Assembly (NCBI RefSeq): GCF_031326345.1
Contig: NZ_CP133671.1
Coordinates: forward strand, 7,250,352-7,314,351
Reading direction: 5' to 3'
Length of the DNA: 64,000 bases
Source: Aureispira sp. CCB-E
Lineage (GTDB): Bacteria; Bacteroidota; Bacteroidia; Chitinophagales; Saprospiraceae
Both the position numbers and the translations under genes were made by a program. The notes beneath the pieces were generated by a model. It was not told where the DNA came from, did not search any database, and worked only from the letters and a program-made list of their open reading frames with translations. Every line of letters begins with the position of its first letter. The first letter of the stretch is position 1. This document shows, piece after piece, positions 27,543-36,016 of this stretch.

Positions 27543-28184
27543 TTACACCAAAGCTAAAAACCCTTTCAGGTGATTTGTTATATCCGTATTCGCTGGGTGC
27601 CATAAAGTGTGTATTCCTGCTTGTCGAGCACCAACCAAATTAGGAGCATTGTCGTCTATAAAAAGTGTCTCACTAGCCTTCAACTGTGCATCCTTCAACA
27701 CATACTCAAAAGCTTCTACATTTGGCTTACGAGCACCAATCAAATGAGAATAATACGCTTTATCAAACAAAGCATCAAAATCTGTAATACCATGCTCCTG
27801 CTTGGCAATATCCGTAAATGCTGTTAAATGAATGCTATTGGTGTTGCTCAATAAATAAACGTTGTATCCTCGTTCTTTTAGATCTTGAATTAACGTCAAT
27901 CCCTTAGCAGGAATATCCAACAACATGGCATTCCAAGCCGTTTCTAACTGTTCTTCAGTCACTGCATTTTGATTGTATTGTTGCAACGCTCCTATAAATT
28001 TAGTGGCATCAATTGCCCCAATTTCAAAATCATTAAAAATATTTTCCTGATGAAGTAAAGTAGAAATACGAGCATATTCGGCTTTGCTGCCCGCTAAGGC
28101 ACAAAAAGCTGCCTCTGTCCACTGTGGTTGTAAGTGGATTAATACACCTCCCAAATCAAAAATTATATTTTTTATCGCCTCCAT
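27543..28184 (-). CDS. HAD-superfamily hydrolase (subfamily IA)
   Basis: 213 residues. HAD motifs are present in order: nucleophile Asp10 in IIFDLGGVLIH, motif II YLLSNTNSIH, the Lys of motif III in ARKPNVEAFEYV and the acidic motif IV LFIDDNAPNLVGA. The cap is helical (subtype I). It is a cytosolic phosphatase of unknown substrate, similar to YihX-type sugar phosphatases. It converges on the EEP gene with 21 nt between and diverges from tRNA-Met. Confidence 0.88.
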   Translation of the reverse strand: MEAIKNIIFDLGGVLIHLQPQWTEAAFCALAGSKAEYARISTLLHQENIFNDFEIGAIDATKFIGALQQYNQNAVTEEQLETAWNAMLLDIPAKGLTLIQDLKERGYNVYLLSNTNSIHLTAFTDIAKQEHGITDFDALFDKAYYSHLIGARKPNVEAFEYVLKDAQLKASETLFIDDNAPNLVGARQAGIHTLWHPANTDITNHLKGFLALV

Positions 28185-28204
28185 GGAATTATTTTTTAGA
28201 AAAA

Positions 28205-28235
28205 TTGTTTTATTAAATACAAATGCTTATTTTTG
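28205..28235 (+). promoter_or_regulatory. Bacteroidota-type promoter for tRNA-Met
   Basis: TTG at 28205-28207 is followed after 20 nt by TATTTTTG (28228-28235), the TAnnTTTG consensus. It lies about 75 nt before the tRNA gene. Confidence 0.65.
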
Positions 28236-28308
28236 TGTCGCACAAGATAAGAAGAAAGTATGAATTCTTGGATTCCAAAAATTAACTTTCAATTAATTTG
28301 ATGTAAAT

Positions 28309-28382
<74 letters not shown>

Positions 28383-28395
28383 CACCAACAAAAGC

Positions 28396-28431
28396 AAAGC
28401 CCTGTAAGTGAACAACTTGCAGGGCTTTTTT
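28396..28431 (+). terminator. Terminator after tRNA-Met
   Basis: AAAGCCCTGTAAGT pairs with ACTTGCAGGGCTTT (G-T tolerated), followed by six T. Confidence 0.9.
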
Positions 28432-28468
28432 GTTTTCCTTTCTTACTCTTTTTATAAAAGAATTGTTT

Positions 28469-29020
28469 TTAAATTTTTCTAAGTATCTCAAGTACATCCT
28501 TTTTCCTTTCTTCTAAATGTTCTGGAAACTCTATATACTCCAAATCATCTTGAGAGTAAACATCATATATTCGAGTCTTAGGCTTTATTTTGAAAATATC
28601 CCCATTCACTAAACCTATAACATATCCCCCTCTTATTACTAGCTTTATATGATTCTCATTTCTAAACCAACTATTATCTGGTAAGAAATATATCCCTTCT
28701 TCCCCATCGCATAAAATATAAACTAGATGTTTATTTGTGATTTTCACATCCTTTTGAATTTCTTTTAGGATTACTGTATTGCCTTTAGTCTGGGCAGTTA
28801 AAGGATATTGGAAATTTGAGCATTCCTTTTCTGCTGTAATTAATTTCCTTATAGCATTGGGAATAACTTCATTCTTAGCAAACTCATCTAAATCATCAAC
28901 CTTTTCCTTTTGAAGTTCCTCTGCTAGCAAAAGACATTCTTTTAGTCTGGCTTCTATAGTATTTATTCCTGCACTATCTACTTCATCAACTTTTCTTCTT
29001 AATTTTTCTGCTATTGTCAT
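28469..29020 (-). CDS. Hypothetical protein, 183 aa (accessory island)
   Basis: I do not recognise this protein. The N-terminal 75 residues are predicted helical and charged (KLRRKVDEVDSAGINTIEAR ...). The C-terminal half is rich in beta strands (NTVILKEIQ, HLVYILCDGEEGIYFLPDN, IKLVIRGGYVIGLVNGD) and ends with a helix. No signal peptide or membrane helix is seen. It is the most downstream of four minus-strand genes between tRNA-Met and the IS110 element. It may be an immunity or effector-like accessory protein, but nothing in the sequence shows that. Confidence 0.6.
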   Translation of the reverse strand: MTIAEKLRRKVDEVDSAGINTIEARLKECLLLAEELQKEKVDDLDEFAKNEVIPNAIRKLITAEKECSNFQYPLTAQTKGNTVILKEIQKDVKITNKHLVYILCDGEEGIYFLPDNSWFRNENHIKLVIRGGYVIGLVNGDIFKIKPKTRIYDVYSQDDLEYIEFPEHLEERKKDVLEILRKI

Positions 29021-29104
29021 ATTTTTTAGGGCTTATCATGGTAATCAATTATACCAACTTTTATTATTTAATTCTACTTCTATTGAAGCATCTAGATATA
29101 CAAA

Positions 29105-29545
29105 TTAGTCTATTACCACATAAAGATAATATTTTCCATCATGTGACTGCATTCGCCCTCCTCCTCTACGTTGATTCATATTCTGAGGATGACCTTCATA
29201 CATCTCTATATAATAATTCTCTAACAAATCTATATAATCCTCTCTTGAGCTTACACATAACAAATACATTTTAGAATAATCATTATAATTCGCAGCTCTT
29301 GCTTCTCCTCCATCACCTAACTTAAAACTATTACAGGTTCCTATTAGTAAATTCAAGTTTCTAGTAATTCTTTGTTTTATAGTACTCAAATCATCCCTGA
29401 CCTTATACCTTATCAAAAATTCATCACTAATATAATCTTTATTTATTCCTGATATTCTATCTGATTTTGTTTTATCTGTCAACATCTCATTTAAAATAAC
29501 AGCTCCTCCTATCACACCTGCTAATGTTGCTAAAAACCTAAACAT
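29105..29545 (-). CDS. Hypothetical protein with N-terminal membrane segment
   Basis: 146 residues of unknown function. Residues 1-20 (MFRFLATLAGVIGGAVILNE) form one hydrophobic segment, either an anchor or an uncleaved signal. The rest is soluble and mixed, with an Arg/Gly-rich stretch QRRGGGRMQ near the end and the terminal strand KYYLYVVID. It lies 36 nt downstream of the Panacea-domain antitoxin gene and could be cotranscribed with it. Codon use looks like the other AT-rich island genes. Confidence 0.6.
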   Translation of the reverse strand: MFRFLATLAGVIGGAVILNEMLTDKTKSDRISGINKDYISDEFLIRYKVRDDLSTIKQRITRNLNLLIGTCNSFKLGDGGEARAANYNDYSKMYLLCVSSREDYIDLLENYYIEMYEGHPQNMNQRRGGGRMQSHDGKYYLYVVID

Positions 29546-29581
29546 GATAATCTATTTAATTAATATTTTTTATATAAGACC

Positions 29582-30580
29582 TTATACGTGTTTTAAATAG
29601 TAAGCATAAGAGTAGTCAATAATACTTTTTGTTTCATGGTTATCTAACCATGCTAGTTCTTCATGACTGGCATTTACTATTTTCTTGGTATTGTATTTTT
29701 TAAACTTCTTCTCTATTGCATTTAATACATCTAACTCTTGAGGGCTAAATAGATCTTGGTTGAAAGCCCCTCCTGTAGGAACACTAAACTTCTTTCCCCA
29801 AAATCCATTAGGGAATTTTACATCTGAAATTACGATAACACCTTCTCTATCCAAAAGCTCAAAAATACTTTCAAAAGTAGTAGGCACAGGACCTCTTTCT
29901 ATTGCCCTATATTCCATCCCACTCATAGAATACCCTGTTTCTCTAAAAGAGAGAAAATCTGAGTAAAATAGTAATTTGTTCAACATTGTTTTCATTGGTT
30001 GAATTGCATTAGCAAAGTAAACCACCATCTCTCTTATCTTGTCAAGAGAAGCCTCTTTATATCCCGTTTTAATATTTGGTTGCTCATTACTAAATAACAA
30101 TTGCTCCCAATAATAATCCTTAGAACGTTTAACATTAGATAAGGTATTTATCCGAGCAAATACCTTTTTCTTTTGAGTCTCATTCAACGCCTCAGATATT
30201 TCAACCAAAAACTTAAACTGTTTAGGGTCTTTAGCTACTTGGATTATCTTACCATTTGAACGATTGGGAACTTCCCCATTTTCATAATCTCTATAAGTAT
30301 TGGGTCCAAATCCTAAAACCTGAGACATTTTTATCGCAGATAAGTTATACTTTTCCCTAATTTCTTTTATTTCATGAATAAAAGGCAGGTTGTGCTTATC
30401 CCTGTATTGGCTATGAACCTGTTCTACATTTATTTCGTCAAGCTTAGTAGTGGTAAACTTTTCTCCACTATCTTTACATAAATAAAAATGGTATTCAATT
30501 TTAAACTTTTCTTTTCTAAAAGTTAATACTAAAGGCTCTACCTTTTTTACCATTTCTTGACCTGTTATTGGACTTTTCAT
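29582..30580 (-). CDS. Antitoxin: MqsA-like N-terminus fused to Panacea (DUF4065) domain
   Basis: 332 residues. Residues 1-125 follow the MqsA antitoxin layout: a start SPITGQEM where MqsA has a CPxC zinc site, a strand LTFRKEKFKIEYHFYLC, then an Xre-like helix-turn-helix (about 68-115: IREKYNLSAIKMSQVLGFG, NTYRDYENG). Only Cys35 of the four zinc cysteines remains; the first pair is Ser3 and Thr6. Residues about 180-332 are a Panacea domain (KLLFYSDFLSF, GYSMSGMEYRAIERGPVP), known to neutralise diverse toxins. The gene starts 21 nt after the toxin-like gene, so they form an operon with the toxin first, as in mqsRA. By family it should bind both the toxin and the operon promoter. Confidence 0.8.
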   Translation of the reverse strand: MKSPITGQEMVKKVEPLVLTFRKEKFKIEYHFYLCKDSGEKFTTTKLDEINVEQVHSQYRDKHNLPFIHEIKEIREKYNLSAIKMSQVLGFGPNTYRDYENGEVPNRSNGKIIQVAKDPKQFKFLVEISEALNETQKKKVFARINTLSNVKRSKDYYWEQLLFSNEQPNIKTGYKEASLDKIREMVVYFANAIQPMKTMLNKLLFYSDFLSFRETGYSMSGMEYRAIERGPVPTTFESIFELLDREGVIVISDVKFPNGFWGKKFSVPTGGAFNQDLFSPQELDVLNAIEKKFKKYNTKKIVNASHEELAWLDNHETKSIIDYSYAYYLKHV

Positions 30581-30601
30581 TCTATTCTTTTTATTCTCTT
30601 A

Positions 30602-30943
30602 TTAATTAAAAGGATAATTCATTGGGTGTTCAGCGAAATGAAAAGAAATACATATCGTTGAGCAATTAAAAGCTCCCATTGTTACTTTTATATACACTTC
30701 TCTGCCTTTGACCAGTTTTCCAAATACCCACAAATCAGGACCTCCATTATTATCACCAAGTGGTCCTTCTGAGTAATCTTCTACAGATAAATTTTTGACT
30801 ATATTCTCTCTCTCTAGAGGACTTATCTCTAACTCAAGTAGTGTTTCTCTGTTTTTCTCCCGTGCATAAAAAACTATATTAAAAACACTAAGTTTAGCTT
30901 TAAAATCATCTAAAAACGCTTCAACATCATCTTCTGTAGCCAT
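30602..30943 (-). CDS. MqsR-like toxin
   Basis: 113 residues. The central and C-terminal part matches the MqsR mRNA-interferase pattern: LSVEDYSEGP (MqsR has LSxxDF), LWVFGKLVKGREVYIKVTM (VYxKxT core strand) and ICISFHFAEHPM (final IVSF strand). MqsR has a RelE-like fold and cuts mRNA, often at GCU or GCN. The N-terminal 35 residues are helical. Compared with E. coli MqsR (98 residues) it has a longer end after the SF motif. It is the first gene of the toxin-antitoxin operon. Catalytic residues were not assigned; toxicity is inferred from family and context. Confidence 0.72.
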   Translation of the reverse strand: MATEDDVEAFLDDFKAKLSVFNIVFYAREKNRETLLELEISPLERENIVKNLSVEDYSEGPLGDNNGGPDLWVFGKLVKGREVYIKVTMGAFNCSTICISFHFAEHPMNYPFN

Positions 30944-30968
30944 TGTAAAATATAATTAACCAATAAAA

Positions 30969-30982
30969 ACACTTTAAAGTGT
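30969..30982. promoter_or_regulatory. Perfect palindrome in the toxin-antitoxin leader
   Basis: ACACTTTAAAGTGT is a 14-bp perfect palindrome, 26 nt before the toxin start codon and just downstream of the predicted promoter. It is a good candidate operator for the Xre-like domain of the antitoxin (inference). Confidence 0.5.
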
Positions 30983-31001
30983 AAAAACTAATAATAGACT
31001 A

Positions 31002-31033
31002 CAAAAATACAACTTTATAATTAAAAACGCAAA
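31002..31033 (-). promoter_or_regulatory. Promoter of the toxin-antitoxin operon
   Basis: On the minus strand TTTG (31033-31030) is followed after 20 nt by TATTTTTG (31009-31002), a full match to the Bacteroidota promoter form. Confidence 0.65.
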
Positions 31034-31039
31034 TCAAAA

Positions 31040-31075
31040 TATTTTGTTTTAAAAATTAAACTATTTTGTTTTAAA
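31040..31075. repeat. Two 14-nt direct repeats upstream of the TA promoter
   Basis: TATTTTGTTTTAAA occurs identically at 31040-31053 and 31062-31075, start to start 22 nt (about two helical turns). They lie just upstream of the predicted -33 element and may bind a regulator. Confidence 0.5.
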
Positions 31076-31151
31076 TATTAACTTTTACACAAAAAAAGGT
31101 ACTGTTATAAAATCCAAGAAAGAATGAATAAAAAATAGTATTTTTATGAAA

Positions 31152-32228
31152 TTAGGAAGTCTTAGGACTATCCTGTGTAGCCTCAGCTAGTTCTGGGGCT
31201 ATATTTTTTTCTTGTTTTAGCTCTTCATAATTTTCAATGTAAGATTGTTCATTTTTCCAAAGCACATATATTAAACACAGTAATCTACGCTCTAAGGCAA
31301 TATTAGCAACCTTTTTAGGTTTTCCCTTTTGAACAATTCTCTTGTAAACAGCCTTGAATTGAGGATTGAATCGGGCTGCAACCATAGCTGGAAAATAAAG
31401 TGCCCTACGAATATGAGCATTTCCTTTTTTAGAAATTCTAGTTTTACCTTTAATAGATGTTCCTGACTGTCTCTGAACAACATCCAAACCAGCAAAAGAG
31501 GTTAATTGTTTAGCTGACTTCACCATATCGAAACCAGCTGTTTCTGCGATAACAGTTAGTGCAGAAAAAATCCCCACCCCCTTTATCGTACAAACTTATT
31601 GTACCCGAGTAGCTATTTTTTGATCCTGCTCTAATACCCTCAAGATCTCCTGTTCACAGGATTTAATTTGAACCTCTATTTTTTTGACTAATTCTTTCAA
31701 GCTCTTTTTTATAAATTTATCCCCTTGCTCTGACGCCTCTATACTACTGATTTGGTTTAAGAGCATTGTTCGATTTTCTTTTAAACTGACTCTAAAACGA
31801 CAAAGTCCTTTAAGTTTTTTGTAAATGGGAGCGGGGGGATGCCACTCCGAAAACTTTCGCTCTACTCCAAACCTAGCCAAAGCTTGTGCATCTGCACTAT
31901 CCGTTTTTGTTTTTTGATTTAAACTTCCTATATAGTGCTTTGCTTTATTGGGCAAAACCACATGAACCGTTTTTTTTATTTTGTGTAAATGATAGGCTAA
32001 CGATTCATAATAAACTCCTGTAGCTTCCATCAGATAAACCATTTCAACACTCTGGTTTTGTTGCTTCTTTGACCAACGAACAAAGCGATTAAATCCTTTC
32101 TTATCATTTGAAAATTCCTCTACTTCTGATAAGTAAACGTTTTGATCCAATCCTAAACTGCATACACAGACTGTAAATGTCAATTTTGAAATCTCTATCC
32201 CCACACATTGTTTTTGTAGCTTTTCCAT
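31152..32228 (-). pseudogene. IS110 transposase with in-frame stop
   Basis: The frame would encode 358 residues but has an ochre codon at 31598-31596, splitting it into 210 and 141 residue pieces in the same frame. The N-terminal piece holds the RuvC-like DEDD domain (CVGIEISKLTFTVCV, with Glu for the usual Asp; MEATGVYYE; KTKTDSADAQALA). The C-terminal piece has the helix-hairpin region (GVGIFSALTVIAETAGF) and the conserved serine domain TSFAGLDVVQRQSGTS...KKGNAHIRRALY. Alignment with the family suggests the stop replaces a Tyr or similar residue just before the KGVG motif. A GTG at 31577 could restart translation. The element is probably inactive unless the stop is read through. Confidence 0.85.
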
Positions 32229-32440
32229 AAGATCAAGTTTTGTTGACCTATTTTCTTCCTCACCTTTTCTTGTCTCTTATCCAAGCTTACTCTTTGTAGC
32301 TTTAAGTACTGTTCTGGCTCTAAAGAAATAAAGGATAAGGGCAATCTCTTTTTTACGATATAGCATCTACTTATCTCAGGCTGTCTTTGCTCCTTATCCA
32401 AGGTCACAAGAGGCTGTCTGAAAAGGGCAGCCTCTTCTTT
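32229..32440 (-). other. IS110 noncoding end, possible bridge RNA locus
   Basis: About 210 nt upstream of the transposase start without a convincing gene. At its far end AAGAGGCTG (32408-32416) pairs with CAGCCTCTT (32428-32436). In the IS110 group the region upstream of the transposase encodes the bridge RNA with target and donor loops; size and position fit. The RNA itself and its loops could not be drawn by eye. Confidence 0.4.
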
Positions 32441-33213
32441 TATTAATAGGCATTTCTATACTCTTCTCTCTTAAAGTAAATCTTAGAACAAAATAAAGAT
32501 TACCTTGCTCTCAACTGTAAGTTAAAACCTGACCTAACAACCTACCAATACTAAGTTCCCTTAGTATAAACAAGTACTTACACTTGTAAAAAACCAATAA
32601 TTTATGGTTTAAAATTATTTAAAAAAAATCAATAACTTAGTATCCAACTTAGCGAAACTAACGACATTTGAAATTATATTTATTTAATTCATAAATCAGT
32701 GCCTATCGATACTTGCGAAGTTTCAAAAGGAAACTATAAAATTTAACATCCCAAAATAATGTCTAAAAAATGCTCTAAAAGCCCTTGTTTTAGGGATTTT
32801 TCAGGTCTTTTTTTTGCGATTTTAGCACTCTATTTTGACTCGTATGTCCTATAAATGCAGACTTATGGTAAAATTAAATATAATTCCGTTTATCGTTAGA
32901 ACCGCTGTATCCAACTAAATTACTAAATAAGATTAGTTACATTATTATTCGTTGGTACCACATCTAGTACGACTACGTGCTACGTCCCCTCAAGATGGTA
33001 TAACAGGTATAACAATAGAAATATACTTCTTCAAATCCTCTCTGCTAGCTTATTAGGGCTTGTTTCCTAATATGTGATAAGCATAGCTATCACTTCTAAT
33101 AGCACAAAATTTCATTACATACGATTCTGTACGCACTCTTTTGATACCCCATTGAGTGTGTAACAATCATTAATTGCCTATGAGGCATCAACAATTTTAA
33201 CCAAATTATTATT
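32441..33213 (+). other. Long AT-rich intergenic region
   Basis: 773 nt without a gene that I can support. It holds a small hairpin AGTTTC/GAAACT (32719-32735), a pair of neighbouring hairpins at 33051-33093 (separate entry) and, at its end, the leader of the T9SS protein gene. Confidence 0.5.
33051..33093 (+). promoter_or_regulatory. Two adjacent hairpins upstream of the T9SS repeat protein
   Basis: TATTAGG (33051-33057) pairs with CCTAATA (33066-33072); one nucleotide later GTGATA (33074-33079) pairs with TATCAC (33088-33093). They may lie in the leader of the gene at 33214. Short stems; function unknown. Confidence 0.35.
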
Positions 33214-35406
33214 ATGAAAAACTTATTATTGCTATTTATTCTTTCCCTCTTTTTGATACCAATAGCATCCTCCCAAAGTAGTTTATGTCCAGACAATATA
33301 TTTGTGAATGGAGATTTAGAAAATGGGACACCAACCGCTTCACACCAAGACATTGCTAACGCCGTTGGTTATAGCCGCATTTGGGCTCCTGGTAGTTGGG
33401 CTGATTATTATACCGCTACAACAGGTCCTTTTAGTCCTCCAGCTCCACCTTCTGGAAACTATGTAAGCTGTTGGATTGCCAACTATGCTGGTGGTGGCAC
33501 AACTTATAGAGAAGGTTTTAAGGGAGAACTCAATGTCACTCTACCACCAAACACAGGAACCTATACCCTCACTTTTGACATGGCTTGCCTTGGTGGTTGG
33601 GGAAATTCAGAAGTAGCCGTTTATGCACTACACAACCCATCAGGAGGCGATGCTCCATTTTCACCCACAGGAGCTTTTACGCCTGACAATATGAGCTTGT
33701 TCCCAACAGGAACTACTTTTTTGTTGAATACAATCCCTGTTAATGCAAGCACCTGTATCTCCAATACAAAAACCAATCAAACAGTTATTATTGATACTAA
33801 TGATCCAAACTATCCTGCAGGAGGAATGACGCATATTTTTATTACTCATAGCGACAATAGCAGCATTAATGGGGCTCGTTATATGGGCTTTGATAATTTC
33901 TGTCTGTCTGTTTCCAGTGATTGTCCTGGTAGTTATGTGAGCAATGGTGACTTAGAATCGGGAACGCCAACAGCATCTCACCAAGATATTGACAATGCAA
34001 CTGATTTTGGTCGTATTTGGGCAACAGGAAGCTGGGCAGATTATTATACCGCTACAACAGGTCCTTTTAGTCCTCCAGCTCCACCTACTGGAAACTATGC
34101 GGGCTGTTGGATTGCCAACTATGCGGGCGGTGGTACAACTTATAGAGAAGGTTTTCAATCTAAATTGGTCGCTACCATTTTACCTAACACAGGTTCTTAT
34201 ACACTTAACTTTGATATGGCTTGCCTTGGTGGTTGGGGAAATTCAGAAGTGGCTGTTTATGGGATTAACAATCCATCCAACACAACTGGTTTGACACCAA
34301 CAGGCGCCTTTACTCCTTCCAATACAGCCTTATTTGGAGCTGCTAATACGATATTATTAGGTACGATTAGTATCAATAACACTACCTGTACTAGTAATGT
34401 CAAAGTCAATCATAGCTTAACATTTAGCTCTAGTACTGGGGGTGGTTTTCCAGCCTCAGGTATGACACATTTCTTTGTGACGCACAGTGACAATAGTGGT
34501 ATCAATGGTGCTCGTTATATGGGTTTTGATAACTTCTGTCTCCAATCGGCTCAAGATACAGTCCCTTGTCCTAAAATTACCAGTACCAAAACAACTTGTA
34601 TTGATGATGTCAACGGAGACGGTGTACCAGATTATAACATTGAAATTTTTGTTGATAATCCTGGCATTCTTAACTTCTTGACAACTTGTGGTACTATTTC
34701 TCCATCTTCTTTGTCTGTTCCTACAGCAGGAGTTTATAATTTAACGGTTGTTTCTAACGGAACTTGTAGTCCCTTCCAATTCGAATATCAGTCTTTGGAT
34801 GCCAATCAACAAGATTGTTGGAGAGAAGAAATTTTCATTCAGTTGCCACCTTGTAAAGACGATTGTTTGTGTGACGAAAGTTTCTTTGATGCTGTTAATT
34901 TAGGATTTAATGCGGTTTTAGATTGTCCTAATGATGTATTTACTCCAATCGGCTTGCTAGATTGTGACCGAGTAACTTGGTCTATTGATGGTACAGCTAT
35001 TGTGTCAACGGTTGGAAATAATCCATTCACCAATCCACATATTACAGGACACTACGAAGTTTGTATGACAGTAACGAGAACACAAGCAGATGGAAAAGTT
35101 TGTCAACATAGATTCTGTCGTCAAATGCACTCTTCTTTAGTTTGTAGAATGGCTCGTATAGGCGTCACACCGAACCCAGCAAGTGATAAACTTACACTGA
35201 CATGGAGTACTGAAAATGTACCGGATCAAATCTCCATTAGTGTCTTTAATGCCAATGGTATTGAAGTAGAAAGAATAGATGCCATCAATGGTCATGAAGG
35301 ACAATTACAAATTGATATTCAGAAACTAGATAGTGGTATGTACTTTATAAAAGCAGAAGGTGCACAATATGCACCAATGCCGATTAAATTTGTAAAAAAG
35401 GGGTAA
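33214..35406 (+). CDS. Secreted duplicated-domain protein with T9SS sorting domain
   Basis: 730 residues. It has a signal peptide (1-20), then two tandem copies of a roughly 215-residue beta-rich domain (about 24-235 and 240-450). Each opens NGDLE.GTPTASHQDI.NA, contains RIWA.GSWADYYTATTGPFSP and NYAGGGTTYREGF, and closes with GARYMGFDNFCL. The domain looks like a carbohydrate-binding or concanavalin-like jelly roll, but I cannot name it. A Ca-binding-like loop DVNGDGVPD follows (about 468-476), then Cys-rich linkers. The end is a type A sorting domain (VTPNPASDKLTLTW ... LDSGMYFIKAEG). It is exported to the cell surface or medium by T9SS. Confidence 0.82.
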   Translation: MKNLLLLFILSLFLIPIASSQSSLCPDNIFVNGDLENGTPTASHQDIANAVGYSRIWAPGSWADYYTATTGPFSPPAPPSGNYVSCWIANYAGGGTTYREGFKGELNVTLPPNTGTYTLTFDMACLGGWGNSEVAVYALHNPSGGDAPFSPTGAFTPDNMSLFPTGTTFLLNTIPVNASTCISNTKTNQTVIIDTNDPNYPAGGMTHIFITHSDNSSINGARYMGFDNFCLSVSSDCPGSYVSNGDLESGTPTASHQDIDNATDFGRIWATGSWADYYTATTGPFSPPAPPTGNYAGCWIANYAGGGTTYREGFQSKLVATILPNTGSYTLNFDMACLGGWGNSEVAVYGINNPSNTTGLTPTGAFTPSNTALFGAANTILLGTISINNTTCTSNVKVNHSLTFSSSTGGGFPASGMTHFFVTHSDNSGINGARYMGFDNFCLQSAQDTVPCPKITSTKTTCIDDVNGDGVPDYNIEIFVDNPGILNFLTTCGTISPSSLSVPTAGVYNLTVVSNGTCSPFQFEYQSLDANQQDCWREEIFIQLPPCKDDCLCDESFFDAVNLGFNAVLDCPNDVFTPIGLLDCDRVTWSIDGTAIVSTVGNNPFTNPHITGHYEVCMTVTRTQADGKVCQHRFCRQMHSSLVCRMARIGVTPNPASDKLTLTWSTENVPDQISISVFNANGIEVERIDAINGHEGQLQIDIQKLDSGMYFIKAEGAQYAPMPIKFVKKG

Positions 35407-35433
35407 TTTAAAGTCTTTGTAATGAAATAGTGT

Positions 35434-35469
35434 AAGAGGAGTATTCTGTTTAGAATACTTCTCTTTTTT
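35434..35469 (+). terminator. Terminator after the T9SS repeat protein
   Basis: AAGAGGAGTATTCT (35434-35447) pairs with AGAATACTTCTCTT (35452-35465, one G-T pair), followed by a run of T. Confidence 0.9.
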
Positions 35470-35476
35470 AATAACA

Positions 35477-35680
35477 ATAGTTAGCTGCGCTGCTACTACG
35501 TGGTCGTTAAAAAACTTTATTAGTTTGATAATCAATAGGTTATATCTTCATTGCATTTTGTGTTAAAATTTTGATTATCAAACTAATATAAATGTGCTTT
35601 TTTATCTTTTTGGTAAAAAAGTAAAAAACTAAGCTTGCGCCCTCATGAGCGTAGCGAACTAATCAACGAACTACTATAAT
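35477..35680 (+). repeat. Dispersed intergenic repeat, copy D
   Basis: It starts ATAGTTAGCTGCGCTGCTAC and ends GCGAACTA...GAACTACTAT, so the ends are rough inverted repeats. Inside is a perfect 15-bp inverted pair, TAGTTTGATAATCAA (35521-35535) and TTGATTATCAAACTA (35571-35585), then a module CTTTTTTATCTTTTTGG and AGTAAAAAACTAAGCTTGC shared almost exactly with the copy at 59147-59386. Confidence 0.72.
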
Positions 35681-36016
35681 AATACACCATTGTTATATCT
35701 GCTTCTGATAAGATAAAGTTTTGTTTCTTGCTAATAAATTAATTTCCATTCACATGGAACTTTCTTGTTCTAAGGAGAGTTGGTTGGTATGTGCTCATTC
35801 TGCACACTATTTCAGGTTATCATTCTTAAATCCTTTCAATTTTTCTATCGTGTAATTTTCAATTTTAGATATCAACTTTTTCTTTTTTAACGCTGTACTA
35901 TAACTTTCTTTTAGAAAGGGCTTTGTCCCTTCTTAATAAGAAAAACATTGCTATATGGAGAACGACCACTCTATTCTAGCCATAGTACAGTAGAATTGAT
36001 CTAAAATTGGCACGTA
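35681..36016 (+). other. Intergenic region before the RNA repair gene
   Basis: 336 nt with no gene. An imperfect hairpin AGAAAGGG-CTTTG-TCCCTTCT is at 35913-35933; nothing else stands out. I found no clear promoter pair. Confidence 0.4.

Larger units (their letters stand above)
31152..32440 (-). mobile_element. IS110-family insertion sequence (ends approximate)
   Basis: The element is recognised from its DEDD transposase. IS110 elements lack inverted repeats, so the ends cannot be set from sequence alone. The right limit includes the noncoding stretch 32229-32440 that ends with a strong hairpin, because elements of this family carry a noncoding segment that encodes the bridge (seek) RNA. The left end is probably shortly beyond the stop codon at 31152. 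Confidence 0.65.

Noticed and set aside
32195..32407. 70-residue minus-strand frame upstream of the IS110 transposase
   Set aside because: It overlaps the transposase start in another frame, has no recognisable composition, and lies in the region expected to be noncoding in IS110 elements.
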